Assembly: GCF_000737515.1 (NCBI RefSeq)
Contig: NZ_CP006587.1
Coordinates: 4,583,001 to 4,647,000, forward strand
Length of the DNA: 64,000 nucleotides
From: Hymenobacter sp. APR13
Lineage (GTDB): Bacteria > Bacteroidota > Bacteroidia > Cytophagales > Hymenobacteraceae
Direction: 5' to 3'
Part shown: in pieces, positions 30,155 through 37,858 of the stretch
Position numbering within the stretch: position 1 is the first letter of the stretch
Layout: each line of letters opens with the position of its first letter
Program-made: the position numbers and the translations under genes
Notes under the pieces: generated by a model
Seen by the model: only the letters and a program-made list of their open reading frames with translations
What the model was told of the DNA's origin: nothing
Databases searched by the model: none

Positions 30155-30268
30155 TCAGCTAGGATGCTATCCTACAAAAGTACCGAAAATATCCCGTTTT
30201 TGCTAGCGCCAGCCCCGAATAAGCCCGCCTAACAGTGGCAAGAAAGGCCGCCGGAGCATAGGCAAAAA

Positions 30269-30298
30269 AAGGCCTGCTCCGGGCAGGGAACAGGCCTT
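30269..30298 (-). terminator. Terminator of the first YCF48-like T9SS gene
   Basis: Arms AAGGCCTG (30269-30276) and CAGGCCTT (30291-30298) form a stem, with a run of seven A on the plus strand that is read as T on the minus strand. It lies 33 bp past the stop at 30332. Confidence 0.8.
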
Positions 30299-30331
30299 CG
30301 AATAATCCGATATTCCTGACGCTTCGGCCGC

Positions 30332-31666
30332 TTAGCGCACCACCAGCTTCTGGCGCACGAGCCCTTCGGGGGTGCTCAACTCCAGCACATACACGCCCAC
30401 CGGCTGCTGGCTCAGGTCCAGCGAAAGCGGGGCCAGCGCGGGCGAGGTCCAGGTTTCGGTCCGCACGGTGCGGCCCAGGCCATCGAGCACGCGCGCCGGG
30501 GTGGCGGCTTTCAGGCCACTGGCCCGCACCACAAAGCGGCCATCGGGCGCTGGGTTGGGGAAGGCACTGATGCCCAGGCGCGAAGCCAGGGCGGCATTGG
30601 TTGCCAGCGTAATACCGGTGTACTTGTTCATGCCGTTGCCGCCCGCTACCTCGCCATCGGCATCCACCAGCAGGCCTGCCGACCAGCCCACGCTGGGGCT
30701 GACGAAGTCCACCAACGCGTGGTTGATGGTCGATTCGAGGGTTACCCAGGTCTGGCCGTCGTCGGTGGAATACGACGAGCCGGGACCGTAGGCGCCAAAC
30801 CCCGTCGACACGTAGGTGCGGGTGCCGGGCACATTGTCGAGGCCGATGCGGCGCACAGAACCGGTGGGGTTGAGGGCCGCCCAGGTGGCCCCACCGTCGG
30901 TGGTGCGCACGTAGCTGCCGTCTTCATCCAGGGCCAAGCCGTTAAGGGCGTCGCGGAAGGCCATGTTTGCTGGGTACGTCAGCCCGGTGGAGGATACAGC
31001 CCAGGTCAGGCCTCGGTCGGTGGAGCGCAGCATTCGGCCCTCGTCGGTGGCCACCCAGATGCTGTTGCCGGCTTGGGCCACCACCGGCACGCCGGTCACC
31101 AGGTCTTCCAGCCCCTGAGGCTGGGGCGCGTTGGCGGCCGGAATGGCCGTCCAGGTTTCGCCGGCATTGCTGGTAGTGTAGATTTCAAAGCGCCCATTGT
31201 TAGGGTTGCCCAGAGCCACGCCGTTCACCGCATCGAAAAAGCGTACCACGGTCGGGAAGCTGTTGTTGCCGGCAAACTGGTTGGCCGTGGTCTGGGTGAC
31301 CCAGCTGGCCCCGCCGTCGGTGGTGCGCAGGATGCGGCCGGGCCCTACGAAATCGGCGGCCACCGTCACCCAGGCAGTGGTGGCGTTCCGGGCGTAGATA
31401 CTGGTCACGAGGTCGTTGGGCGTTAGGCCCGGAATGGCTAGCGTGGTCCAGGTAGTGCCGCCATTGGTGGTGCGGCTGAACAGCTGGGTGAAGAAATCCT
31501 CACTGCCCACCACGGTGGTCCAGGCCACGTTGGCATCTACGGCAGAGATGAGCAGGTTGAACTGGTCAGGCGTAGGGTTGTTCACGGGCTGGTTGACCCA
31601 TTGGGCCTGAACTTGGGCCGAACCAAACGCCAGCAGAAAGCCCAGCATGCATAATTGTTTGCGCAT
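30332..31666 (-). CDS. T9SS type A secreted YCF48/BNR-like repeat protein (paralogue 1)
   Basis: The protein has 444 residues from ATG 31666, which gives a signal peptide (MRKQLCMLGFLLAFG...AQAQ). The body carries six or so repeats with the pattern RTTDGGATW / STDRGLTW, typical of YCF48/BNR beta-propeller proteins. The last 80 residues form a T9SS sorting domain: ISAFPNPAPDGRFVV near its start and GVYVLELSTPEGLVRQKLVV at the end. It should be exported through the Sec pathway and then the Por system, and be released or anchored at the surface. It is the last of three tandem paralogues. Each has its own terminator, so they are probably separately transcribed. Confidence 0.88.
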   Translation of the reverse strand: MRKQLCMLGFLLAFGSAQVQAQWVNQPVNNPTPDQFNLLISAVDANVAWTTVVGSEDFFTQLFSRTTNGGTTWTTLAIPGLTPNDLVTSIYARNATTAWVTVAADFVGPGRILRTTDGGASWVTQTTANQFAGNNSFPTVVRFFDAVNGVALGNPNNGRFEIYTTSNAGETWTAIPAANAPQPQGLEDLVTGVPVVAQAGNSIWVATDEGRMLRSTDRGLTWAVSSTGLTYPANMAFRDALNGLALDEDGSYVRTTDGGATWAALNPTGSVRRIGLDNVPGTRTYVSTGFGAYGPGSSYSTDDGQTWVTLESTINHALVDFVSPSVGWSAGLLVDADGEVAGGNGMNKYTGITLATNAALASRLGISAFPNPAPDGRFVVRASGLKAATPARVLDGLGRTVRTETWTSPALAPLSLDLSQQPVGVYVLELSTPEGLVRQKLVVR

Positions 31667-31719
31667 AGTAGATGGAAAAGATGGAAGTTGACAGGTAGAG
31701 TACACGAAGCCAAAAACGG

Positions 31720-31737
31720 TTGGCTGACGGTGGCCAA
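31720..31737 (-). promoter_or_regulatory. TTGGC-N8-GCCAA inverted repeat upstream of T9SS paralogue 1
   Basis: An inverted repeat (TTGGC, 8 bases, GCCAA) lies 54 bp upstream of the ATG at 31666. The same element with one base longer arms (TTTGGC / GCCAAA) occurs at 33218-33237 upstream of paralogue 2. It could be an operator or part of the promoter. Confidence 0.45.
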
Positions 31738-31744
31738 ATAGTAA

Positions 31745-31779
31745 AAAAAGCCCCCATTCTTTTCGAACGGAGGCTTTTT
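31745..31779 (-). terminator. Terminator of T9SS paralogue 2
   Basis: AAAAAGCCCCC and GGAGGCTTTTT pair around a 13-base centre, with a T run on the minus strand. It lies 27 bp past the stop at 31806. Confidence 0.75.
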
Positions 31780-31805
31780 CGCCAGTCGGCGTATGGAGCA
31801 GCAGC

Positions 31806-33143
31806 CTATTTCACCACTAGCTTCTGGTGGGCGGTGCCGGCAGCCGAACTAATTTCGAGCGTGTACACTCCGGCCTGATACTGGCTCAGGTCGAGCGTGA
31901 CAGGAGCGGTGCCGTTGCCCGTCAACGGACGGCGAGCTACCTCCCGGCCCAGCGCGTCGGATACGCGCAGCATCGCGCCGGTGCGGGGTTCCTTGGCGCG
32001 TACTTCAAAGCGGCCATCGGCGCTTGGGTTAGGATACACGCTATAGCCGAGCTGTTCGGTAGTGGCCTGCTTGGCACCCAGCACGGAACTGGTGAAACGG
32101 CGCATTCCCTGGCCAGCCCCAGTCATGATGTTCAGGCCGCCCGTCCAGCCCGCGGTTGGGCTGACAAAGTCTACGTACAGGTTATTGTTGGTGCTTTCTA
32201 TTGTCACCCAGCTCTGGCCGTTGTCGCGGGTGTAGGCCGTGCCCTTGATGCCGTCGCCCAGATCGAGGCCGGTGCTCACGTACTGGTTGGTACCGGGCAC
32301 GTTGTCGAGGCCGAAACCGGGCATGGTGCCAGTGTAGTTTACCCGGGCCCAGGTGAGCCCGCCGTCGGTGGTGCGAGACAGTTGCCGCTCGCCGGTGTCC
32401 TCATCCAGGAATATAGCCAGGCCGTTCTGAGCATCCCGGAACGCGATATTCCGCACGGCATCCAATCCACTGGGAACCGGCGCCGTCCAGGTCAGCCCCT
32501 TGTCTGTGCTGCGCAGGATGCGTCCCTGGAAAGTGCCGCACCAGATGGTGTTGCCCACCATGGCATAGGCGTCGTCGTACGTGTCTTCGCGGGAGTCAGA
32601 AACTGGTGGAGTTGCCACGGCTGTCCAGGTAGCCCCGCCATTAGATGTGGTGTACATCTCAAAAGGGCCGCCATCCGTGGTCGGGTCCCCTATCACTACG
32701 CCATCGTTGGCATTGAAGAAGTGGATAATGGATGGGTAGCTGTTGATGCTGCCAAACTGCGCCGCCGTGGTCTGGCGCACCCAGGTCTGGCCGCCGTCGG
32801 TGGTTTTCATTACCCGGCCATCGGCCCGGTTGCCAACAACCGTCACCCACGCAGTGGTATTGCTAATAGCAGCCAGCGACGACACGAATTCTGAGGTATT
32901 ATCCACGCCCGTCACCGTCGAGGTCGACCAGGAAACCCCACCGTTGGTGCTTACCGCCACGAGGTTGGAGTCTTCGTCTGTGAAATCATAGCCAATCGTC
33001 CAGACTACGGTAGGGCTGACGGCCTCAATCAGGGCCGGCGAGGCGGCCGGATTGGCAAAGCTGATCGGCTGGGTTGCCCACTGGGCCTGCGCGGTGGCAC
33101 CCATGGCAAGAAATGCGGATACGAATAGTAGTGGTTTGTACAT
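31806..33143 (-). CDS. T9SS type A secreted YCF48/BNR-like repeat protein (paralogue 2)
   Basis: This protein of 445 residues starts at ATG 33143 (signal peptide MYKPLLFVSAFLAMGATAQA). A longer frame to 33284 runs through the hairpin and promoter region and is rejected. It has the same layout as its neighbours: BNR/YCF48-type repeats (KTTDGGQTW, TSNGGATW, STDKGLTW, RTTDGGLTW, TRDNGQSW) and a T9SS type A sorting domain (YSVYPNPSADGRFEV ... AGVYTLEISSAAGTAHQKLVVK). The upstream 90 bp are strongly similar to those of paralogue 1, which points to a recent tandem duplication including the promoter. Confidence 0.88.
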   Translation of the reverse strand: MYKPLLFVSAFLAMGATAQAQWATQPISFANPAASPALIEAVSPTVVWTIGYDFTDEDSNLVAVSTNGGVSWSTSTVTGVDNTSEFVSSLAAISNTTAWVTVVGNRADGRVMKTTDGGQTWVRQTTAAQFGSINSYPSIIHFFNANDGVVIGDPTTDGGPFEMYTTSNGGATWTAVATPPVSDSREDTYDDAYAMVGNTIWCGTFQGRILRSTDKGLTWTAPVPSGLDAVRNIAFRDAQNGLAIFLDEDTGERQLSRTTDGGLTWARVNYTGTMPGFGLDNVPGTNQYVSTGLDLGDGIKGTAYTRDNGQSWVTIESTNNNLYVDFVSPTAGWTGGLNIMTGAGQGMRRFTSSVLGAKQATTEQLGYSVYPNPSADGRFEVRAKEPRTGAMLRVSDALGREVARRPLTGNGTAPVTLDLSQYQAGVYTLEISSAAGTAHQKLVVK

Positions 33144-33217
33144 GAGGAAAGGATGAATGGAAGGAAAGATGGATGTTTTAGAGAAGTTGACAGTAAGAGC
33201 ACCAGCAAATAAAAATG

Positions 33218-33237
33218 TTTGGCTGACAACGGCCAAA
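33218..33237 (-). promoter_or_regulatory. TTTGGC-N8-GCCAAA inverted repeat upstream of T9SS paralogue 2
   Basis: This is a perfect 6-bp-arm inverted repeat with an 8-base spacer, 75 bp upstream of the ATG at 33143, matching the element at 31720-31737. On the minus strand it is followed by T-rich sequence (TTTTTATTTGC) that could include a -7 box. Confidence 0.45.
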
Positions 33238-33246
33238 TAGCAAAAA

Positions 33247-33273
33247 AGCCCCCATTCGGGAGGAATGGGGGCT
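33247..33273 (-). terminator. Terminator of T9SS paralogue 3
   Basis: AGCCCCCATTC and GAATGGGGGCT form a perfect 11-bp stem around a 5-base loop. The plus-strand A run to the left gives a T tract on the minus strand. It lies 28 bp past the stop at 33301. Confidence 0.85.
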
Positions 33274-33300
33274 TCAGAATGCATATACTACTGATGGCTA

Positions 33301-34722
33301 CTATTCAACCACCAGCTTCTGCTGAGCTACCCCAGCGTCGGTGCGCAGCTCCAGCGTGTAGATACCGGCCTTTTCGCTGCTCAGGTCTACGGTGGTAGAC
33401 TTGGCTGCTACAGCCGTGGCGTTCAGCGTCTGGGCAGCTACCTGGCGGCCTACTACGTCGAACACACGCACCGTGGCACCCGTTTTCAGGCCCGAAGCCA
33501 GTTGCACCGTGAATACACCGGTTGTGCTGGGGTTAGGGTAAACAGCCAGAGCTTTCTGTAGCTCAGCATTGCGGTTGGACAGGATGTTGGTGCCCGTGTA
33601 CTTGCCGATGCCACCGCCGCCGGCAGGGGCCGAGAACCCACCGGCCCAGCCTACTGTGCCTGAAGCAAAGCTAACCGACAAATACTGCGCCCGGTTGTCG
33701 ATAGTAGTCCAGGTGGCACCATTGTCGCGGCTGATGGAAGTTCCGATATCGGCGGCCGAAGGCGTGGCCACGCGAGCATCAAGACCAACCGCTACGTACG
33801 TGTTGCTGCCGGGAATGGCTTTCACATCCGAATCACGGAAGGGCGTGCTGTAGGTCTGGGTCGTCCAGGACGTACCACCGTTGGTGGTCACGCTCAGGTT
33901 CTCATTATTCCAGATCAGGCCGTTGTTGGCGGTGGCAAAAGTTACGCCCGATACGCGGTTGGAAATGTTGCTATTTACCGAAGTCCAGTTCAAGCCGCGG
34001 TCAGTGGACTTGAAAACACGCGAGGGCGACGTGATGGAGGTCGGGTCGTAGAGCGACGTAAACCAGATAGTGTTGCCCACCACGGTGTACTGGTTCACTA
34101 CGCCGTATTCGCTGGTGTTGCTGGCCAAGCCGTTGGCGCGGGGCGTGCGCACCCAGGTGGTACCACCGTTGGTGGTGGTATAGATTTCAAAAAACTTAAT
34201 GCTCGAGGTACCCTGGCGGTTGGGGTCGCCCATGCATACACCGTTGTTGGCATCGAAGAAATACACGAAGTTACCGAAGCCATCCGGAGCAGCGAACTGG
34301 CCGGCGGCAGGGTTGGTCTGGGCAACCCAAGTGGCTCCCCCATCAGATGTTTTGGCAATCAGGCCACCGCCGTTCGTCCCATCGAACATAGCAGCCCAGG
34401 CAGTGGTGCTGTTCACGGCGTAGAGGTTACCGGCGGTGTAGCCGGTGAAACCCGCCGGGGCAATCAGACCACCCTGCCAGGCAGTGCCGCCGTTGGTGGT
34501 GCGCAAATAGGTGTTGGCATCAATGCTGGTACCCGCCGGATTGAGCGTACCGGCCAGCCCCCAGGCGGTGTTGGCATCAATAGCCTGAATCCCGACAATA
34601 CGGAAATCGGCTGGCAGGTTGGAGTTCTGTGCAGTGAATGAAGTGATAGCCGGAGTACCTTGGCTGTAGCCTTGTAGGCCGAGCCCTAAAAGGAAAGTAA
34701 TACCGAGTAGAGTTTTTTTCAT
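33301..34722 (-). CDS. T9SS type A secreted YCF48/BNR-like repeat protein (paralogue 3)
   Basis: The 473-residue protein starts at ATG 34722 with signal peptide MKKTLLGITFLLGLGLQGYSQ (cleavage before GTPAI, written here only to show position). Repeats of the type RTTNGGTAW, KTSDGGATW, TTNGGTTW, STDRGLNW and SRDNGATW alternate with propeller strands. The end is a T9SS type A domain (LAVYPNPSTTGVFTV ... AGIYTLELRTDAGVAQQKLVVE). It is the most diverged of the three paralogues and its upstream region lacks the TTGGC inverted repeat. It is predicted to be surface-exposed or secreted. The ligand is unknown. Confidence 0.88.
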   Translation of the reverse strand: MKKTLLGITFLLGLGLQGYSQGTPAITSFTAQNSNLPADFRIVGIQAIDANTAWGLAGTLNPAGTSIDANTYLRTTNGGTAWQGGLIAPAGFTGYTAGNLYAVNSTTAWAAMFDGTNGGGLIAKTSDGGATWVAQTNPAAGQFAAPDGFGNFVYFFDANNGVCMGDPNRQGTSSIKFFEIYTTTNGGTTWVRTPRANGLASNTSEYGVVNQYTVVGNTIWFTSLYDPTSITSPSRVFKSTDRGLNWTSVNSNISNRVSGVTFATANNGLIWNNENLSVTTNGGTSWTTQTYSTPFRDSDVKAIPGSNTYVAVGLDARVATPSAADIGTSISRDNGATWTTIDNRAQYLSVSFASGTVGWAGGFSAPAGGGGIGKYTGTNILSNRNAELQKALAVYPNPSTTGVFTVQLASGLKTGATVRVFDVVGRQVAAQTLNATAVAAKSTTVDLSSEKAGIYTLELRTDAGVAQQKLVVE

Positions 34723-35173
34723 GATGCAAATGGTGATGAAGGGTGAGAAACAGGCAAAAAACTGAAATTTTCGCAGTTCAATGTATGGGTTTCCAACAAA
34801 AAAGCCAAATCAAGCCCGACTTGCTGCTATGCAGGAGCCACTGGCAGATACCTTGCACAACAGCTCAGTGAGCGAGAGCAGTAAGTAGCTGAGCGCACCG
34901 TAACCTGTGGTGTGAGCTTTTGCCCCGCGCCCCTCGGTAGTTAGACCTAAGTAGCAATCAATCAGATGCCAGTTTAGCAATCATCTGATTTATAGAAATT
35001 TGAAGATTATCTAACTATTCAATAACTCTATCCTAATTACTTCAACAGATTCATACCATGCATAAAGTTGTCACGCTTTGTTGCTTTAACAACTGGACGT
35101 GGTTCTTCTAGCATCCCACAATCAGGGTGGATTTCATAGGTGCAGGCGAGTGGCAGGAAATAAATGTCGAATA
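34723..35173. other. Intergenic region, no gene recognised
   Basis: This is about 450 bp of relatively A/T-rich DNA between the T9SS gene and the tRNA genes. No supported gene, repeat or RNA is seen. The left end must contain the promoter of the gene at 33301-34722 but no clear -33/-7 pair was found. Confidence 0.5.
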
Positions 35174-35177
35174 AAAA

Positions 35178-35205
35178 AGCCACCCAGCAATCAAGCTAAG
35201 TGGCT
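35178..35205 (-). terminator. Terminator of the tRNA cluster
   Basis: AGCCAC (35178-35183) and GTGGCT (35200-35205) form a stem, flanked on the plus strand by AAAAAA, which reads as a T tract on the minus strand. It follows the tRNA-Arg gene. Confidence 0.6.
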
Positions 35206-35216
35206 CATTTTTAACG

Positions 35217-35290
35217 TGGCCCCGATTGGATTCGAACCAATGACCGGCTGCTTAGAAGGCAGCTGCTCTATCCAGCTGAGCTACGGGGTC
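35217..35290 (-). tRNA. tRNA-Arg (anticodon TCT)
   Basis: On the minus strand the cloverleaf starts GACCCCG TAGCTC. The anticodon arm is GCTGC-CTTCTAA-GCAGC (anticodon TCT) and the T arm is ATTGG-TTCGAAT-CCAAT. The acceptor end is CGGGGCC with discriminator A. The 2-71 acceptor pair is A-C. No CCA is encoded. Confidence 0.95.
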
Positions 35291-35340
35291 AAAAACAAAT
35301 AGCCGCCCGCCCCAGAGGTGGGCTGACGGCTATTCGATGG

Positions 35341-35414
35341 TCGGGGTGGCAGGATTCGAACCTGCGGCCTCCTGCTCCCAAAGCAGGCGCGATACCGGGC
35401 TACGCTACACCCCG
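35341..35414 (-). tRNA. tRNA-Pro (anticodon TGG)
   Basis: On the minus strand the acceptor arm CGGGGTG pairs with CACCCCG. The anticodon arm is CCTGC-TTTGGGA-GCAGG, giving anticodon TGG. The T loop is TTCGAAT and the discriminator is A. Confidence 0.95.
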
Positions 35415-35502
35415 AAAAAAGAATGAGGAACTGAGAGTCTGAGTTACTACGCTCAGGAGCAATTGGCATTGCCGATTCTCAATTCCTCATCTTAAAGAAT
35501 TG

Positions 35503-35590
35503 TGGAGAGGGGGGGATTCGAACCCCCGGTAACCTTTAGAGCTACGGCAGTTTAGCAAACTACTGGTTTAAGCCACTCACCCACCTCTCC
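35503..35590 (-). tRNA. tRNA-Ser (anticodon GCT)
   Basis: The gene is 88 bases long with the long variable arm of class II tRNAs. The acceptor arm GGAGAGG pairs with CCTCTCC. The anticodon loop is TTGCTAA, giving GCT, between GTAGT and ACTGC. The T loop is TTCGAAT. Confidence 0.95.
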
Positions 35591-35716
35591 GTTGGTGGTC
35601 CCTTCCGGCTGAAGAGTGTGCAAATATACTAGGAGAACCGATAAACACCCCTTTTTCAAAAAAAATATCTTGAACTTGGCTGTACCCTGGGCTGCTGCAC
35701 GGGCTGCGCCAGCACC

Positions 35717-35724
35717 TATCTTTG
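35717..35724 (+). promoter_or_regulatory. Possible -7 element of the BatB/BatC-like operon
   Basis: TATCTTTG matches TAnnTTTG and lies 67 bp upstream of the ATG at 35792. No TTG at the right spacing upstream is evident. Confidence 0.35.
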
Positions 35725-35791
35725 CCTCGCCGCTCCCTACTTCCCGCGCTGCTTTTCACATGATTTTCATTTTGTTGCCTGCTCTTTCGCC

Positions 35792-36760
35792 ATGCTGAAC
35801 TGGGCCTATTCCGTGTCGTGGAAAGAGGTGGCGGCACTCAGCATTTTTTTTGCGCTCTACCTCGGATTTTTTTTCCGGACCCGCCGTTTGGCGGCTCCGC
35901 TCAACCAAAAAGGCTGGCGGCTGGGCTGGAAACTGACGCTGCGGTTCCTGTATATGGGGTTGCTGGGCATGGCTCTGCTGGGCCCGGCATATGGCCTCAC
36001 CCGGCAGCCGGTGCGCACCACCGGCAAAGACGTGTGGCTGCTGGTGGACCTGTCGCGCTCCATGGATGCCCCGGATATTGCGCCCACCCGCCTGCAAAAG
36101 GCCAAGGCCGAGTTGGCTCAGCTGGCCTCCCGCTTTCAGGCCGACCGGATTGGACTGATTGTATTTGCGGCGGAAGCCTACGTGCAATGCCCCCTCACCT
36201 ATGACCAAAGCGCCCTGCAGCTGTTTTTGAGCACGCTGCAAACCAACCTGGTGCCAGCGGGCACCACCGACCTGACGCCGCCGCTGGAGCTGGTGCTGGC
36301 ACGCCTCAACAAGCTGCCGGCCACGTCGCCGCGCGCGACGGCGCTGGTGCTGGTCAGCGACGGGGAGGATTTTGGGGAAAACCTGGAGCCAACGCTGCGG
36401 CTGCTGGCGCGCTCGGGTGCCCGCCTGTTTGCGCTGGGCGTAGGCACGCTGGATGGCTCCCGCCTGCCACGCGAAAAAGGCGGCTTCGTGCGCGACGCCC
36501 GCGGCCGCGACGCGGTGAGCCGCCTCTCTCCTACTCCATTGCAGCGGCTGGCCGAACAAACCGGGGGCCGGTATTTCGAGCTGTCTGACCGCCGCGACGA
36601 GTTTCCGTTGCTGGTAAATGCACTCAACCGGCTGGAAGGCCAGACCGAGCAGGTGCGCACCGTATCCGTGGCCGACAACCGCTACCGGTATCCGCTGGCG
36701 CTGGCACTAGCGCTGATGGCGCTGGACATATTGCTCACGGTTCGCGTAATCAAGCTATGA
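35792..36760 (+). CDS. BatB-like von Willebrand factor A membrane protein
   Basis: The 322-residue protein has an N-terminal membrane segment (SIFFALYLGFFF), a second one (LRFLYMGLLGMALLGPAYG), a VWA domain, and a C-terminal membrane segment. The MIDAS metal site DLSRS (DxSxS) starts the VWA domain. A later Thr and Asp (GTTDLTPPL, LVSDGEDF) complete it. The arrangement matches BatA/BatB of the Bat (Bacteroides aerotolerance) operons. The stop overlaps the start of the next gene by 4 bp (ATGA), so the two are translationally coupled. The usual BatA, MoxR and DUF58 partners are not adjacent, so this is a reduced unit. Confidence 0.88.
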   Translation: MLNWAYSVSWKEVAALSIFFALYLGFFFRTRRLAAPLNQKGWRLGWKLTLRFLYMGLLGMALLGPAYGLTRQPVRTTGKDVWLLVDLSRSMDAPDIAPTRLQKAKAELAQLASRFQADRIGLIVFAAEAYVQCPLTYDQSALQLFLSTLQTNLVPAGTTDLTPPLELVLARLNKLPATSPRATALVLVSDGEDFGENLEPTLRLLARSGARLFALGVGTLDGSRLPREKGGFVRDARGRDAVSRLSPTPLQRLAEQTGGRYFELSDRRDEFPLLVNALNRLEGQTEQVRTVSVADNRYRYPLALALALMALDILLTVRVIKL

Positions 36761-37749
36761 AGCACGCAGGTATTATGTTGCTGACGCTGCTGGGGGGCCT
36801 GGGTGGGTTGCGCACTATCCACGACCGGAACGAGGCGGTGCAGCAGGCCCAGGCAGCCTACCGCCGCGCAGATTTTGTGCGGGCTACGCAACTATATAAT
36901 AAGGCGGTGCAGGAGCTCGGCGCTACGGATGAGGCCATCCTGCTCAACCTGGGCCATGCCAGCACCCGGGCCGGCCAGACTGCCCTGGCCCGCAACGCCT
37001 ACGGCCGGCTGTTGACCAGTCGCTCGGCGGTGGTGCGCAGCACTGCCCAGCAGCAGCTGGCCGTGCTGGCCACCCGCAAAGGCGACTACGCCCAGGCGCT
37101 GGGGCTGCTTCGGCAGGCGCTGCAAACCAATCCGGCCAATGCGCTGGCCCGCTACAACTACGAGGTAGTGAGCGAATACCTCACGCGGCGCCAGCAGGAC
37201 CCGACCATTCCGCTCCCCACTCCGGCTGAGGCTCCGCCCGGCACCGATGGCCAGCCGGATAAGTCGGCGGGGCCGAGCCCGGCGCCGCAGTCCCGTGCCG
37301 GCCAGGACCGGCCGGGCCAGCTCGACGACCCCAACAGCCCGCAGGACAAGCAAAACCCGGCGCAGCCCCAGGCCAACCCAAACGGCCAGCGCGACCCCAA
37401 CCAGCCAAGCAACCAACTCGGCAACAGCGCCAGCGGCAACTTTCAGCCGGGCCAGGGTGAGCAGCGCCGCGTGGCCCAGGGCAGCCAGCCCGGCAACACC
37501 CGCGGCTTCAGCAACTCGCCCGATGGCCCGGAGGGCCGCGGCGGCACCAGCAGCCAGCCCGGCACCGAAACCGCCGCCCCCGATGAGGCTCAGCTGCAAA
37601 CCCAGCGGGCCCGCCTGCAGCAAATGAACCTGAGCAGCGGCCAGGCCCGGCAGATTCTGGAGGCCCTCAGCGCGGCCGAGCAGCAATACCTGCAGCAGCT
37701 GCCCCGCCCGGCTACCGCCAAGCCCGACCCCAACAAACCCGCCTGGTAA
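36757..37749 (+). CDS. BatC-like tetratricopeptide repeat protein
   Basis: The protein has 330 residues. It starts with a short hydrophobic segment (MLLTLLGGLGGL) that may be a signal or anchor. Two to three TPR units follow (AQAAYRRADFVRATQLYNKAV, LNLGHASTRAGQTALARNAY, and a third at about residue 95-130). Then comes a long, low-complexity Pro/Gln/Asn/Gly-rich linker (about residues 150-285). The last 40 residues contain the conserved helix QILEALSAAEQQYLQQL seen at the end of BatC proteins. It overlaps the BatB-like gene by 4 bp and likely works with it in the envelope. Confidence 0.85.
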   Translation: MKHAGIMLLTLLGGLGGLRTIHDRNEAVQQAQAAYRRADFVRATQLYNKAVQELGATDEAILLNLGHASTRAGQTALARNAYGRLLTSRSAVVRSTAQQQLAVLATRKGDYAQALGLLRQALQTNPANALARYNYEVVSEYLTRRQQDPTIPLPTPAEAPPGTDGQPDKSAGPSPAPQSRAGQDRPGQLDDPNSPQDKQNPAQPQANPNGQRDPNQPSNQLGNSASGNFQPGQGEQRRVAQGSQPGNTRGFSNSPDGPEGRGGTSSQPGTETAAPDEAQLQTQRARLQQMNLSSGQARQILEALSAAEQQYLQQLPRPATAKPDPNKPAW

Positions 37750-37858
37750 GGCAGCGGCAGCAAGCGTCCGAAACCGGGCTGCCAGCCGCCTACAGCCCAT
37801 TCCCCAATCACTCGTACCTTTACCCACAGATTCCAACCACTTCCCCACCCCCTGTTTT

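Noticed and set aside
35099-35302. Short plus-strand frame across the tRNA-Arg region
   Set aside because: It overlaps the tRNA gene almost completely and is its antisense in part. No protein features.
35217-35590. tRNA cluster as an integration site
   Set aside because: No integrase gene and no direct repeat of a tRNA 3' end were seen in the flanking sequence.
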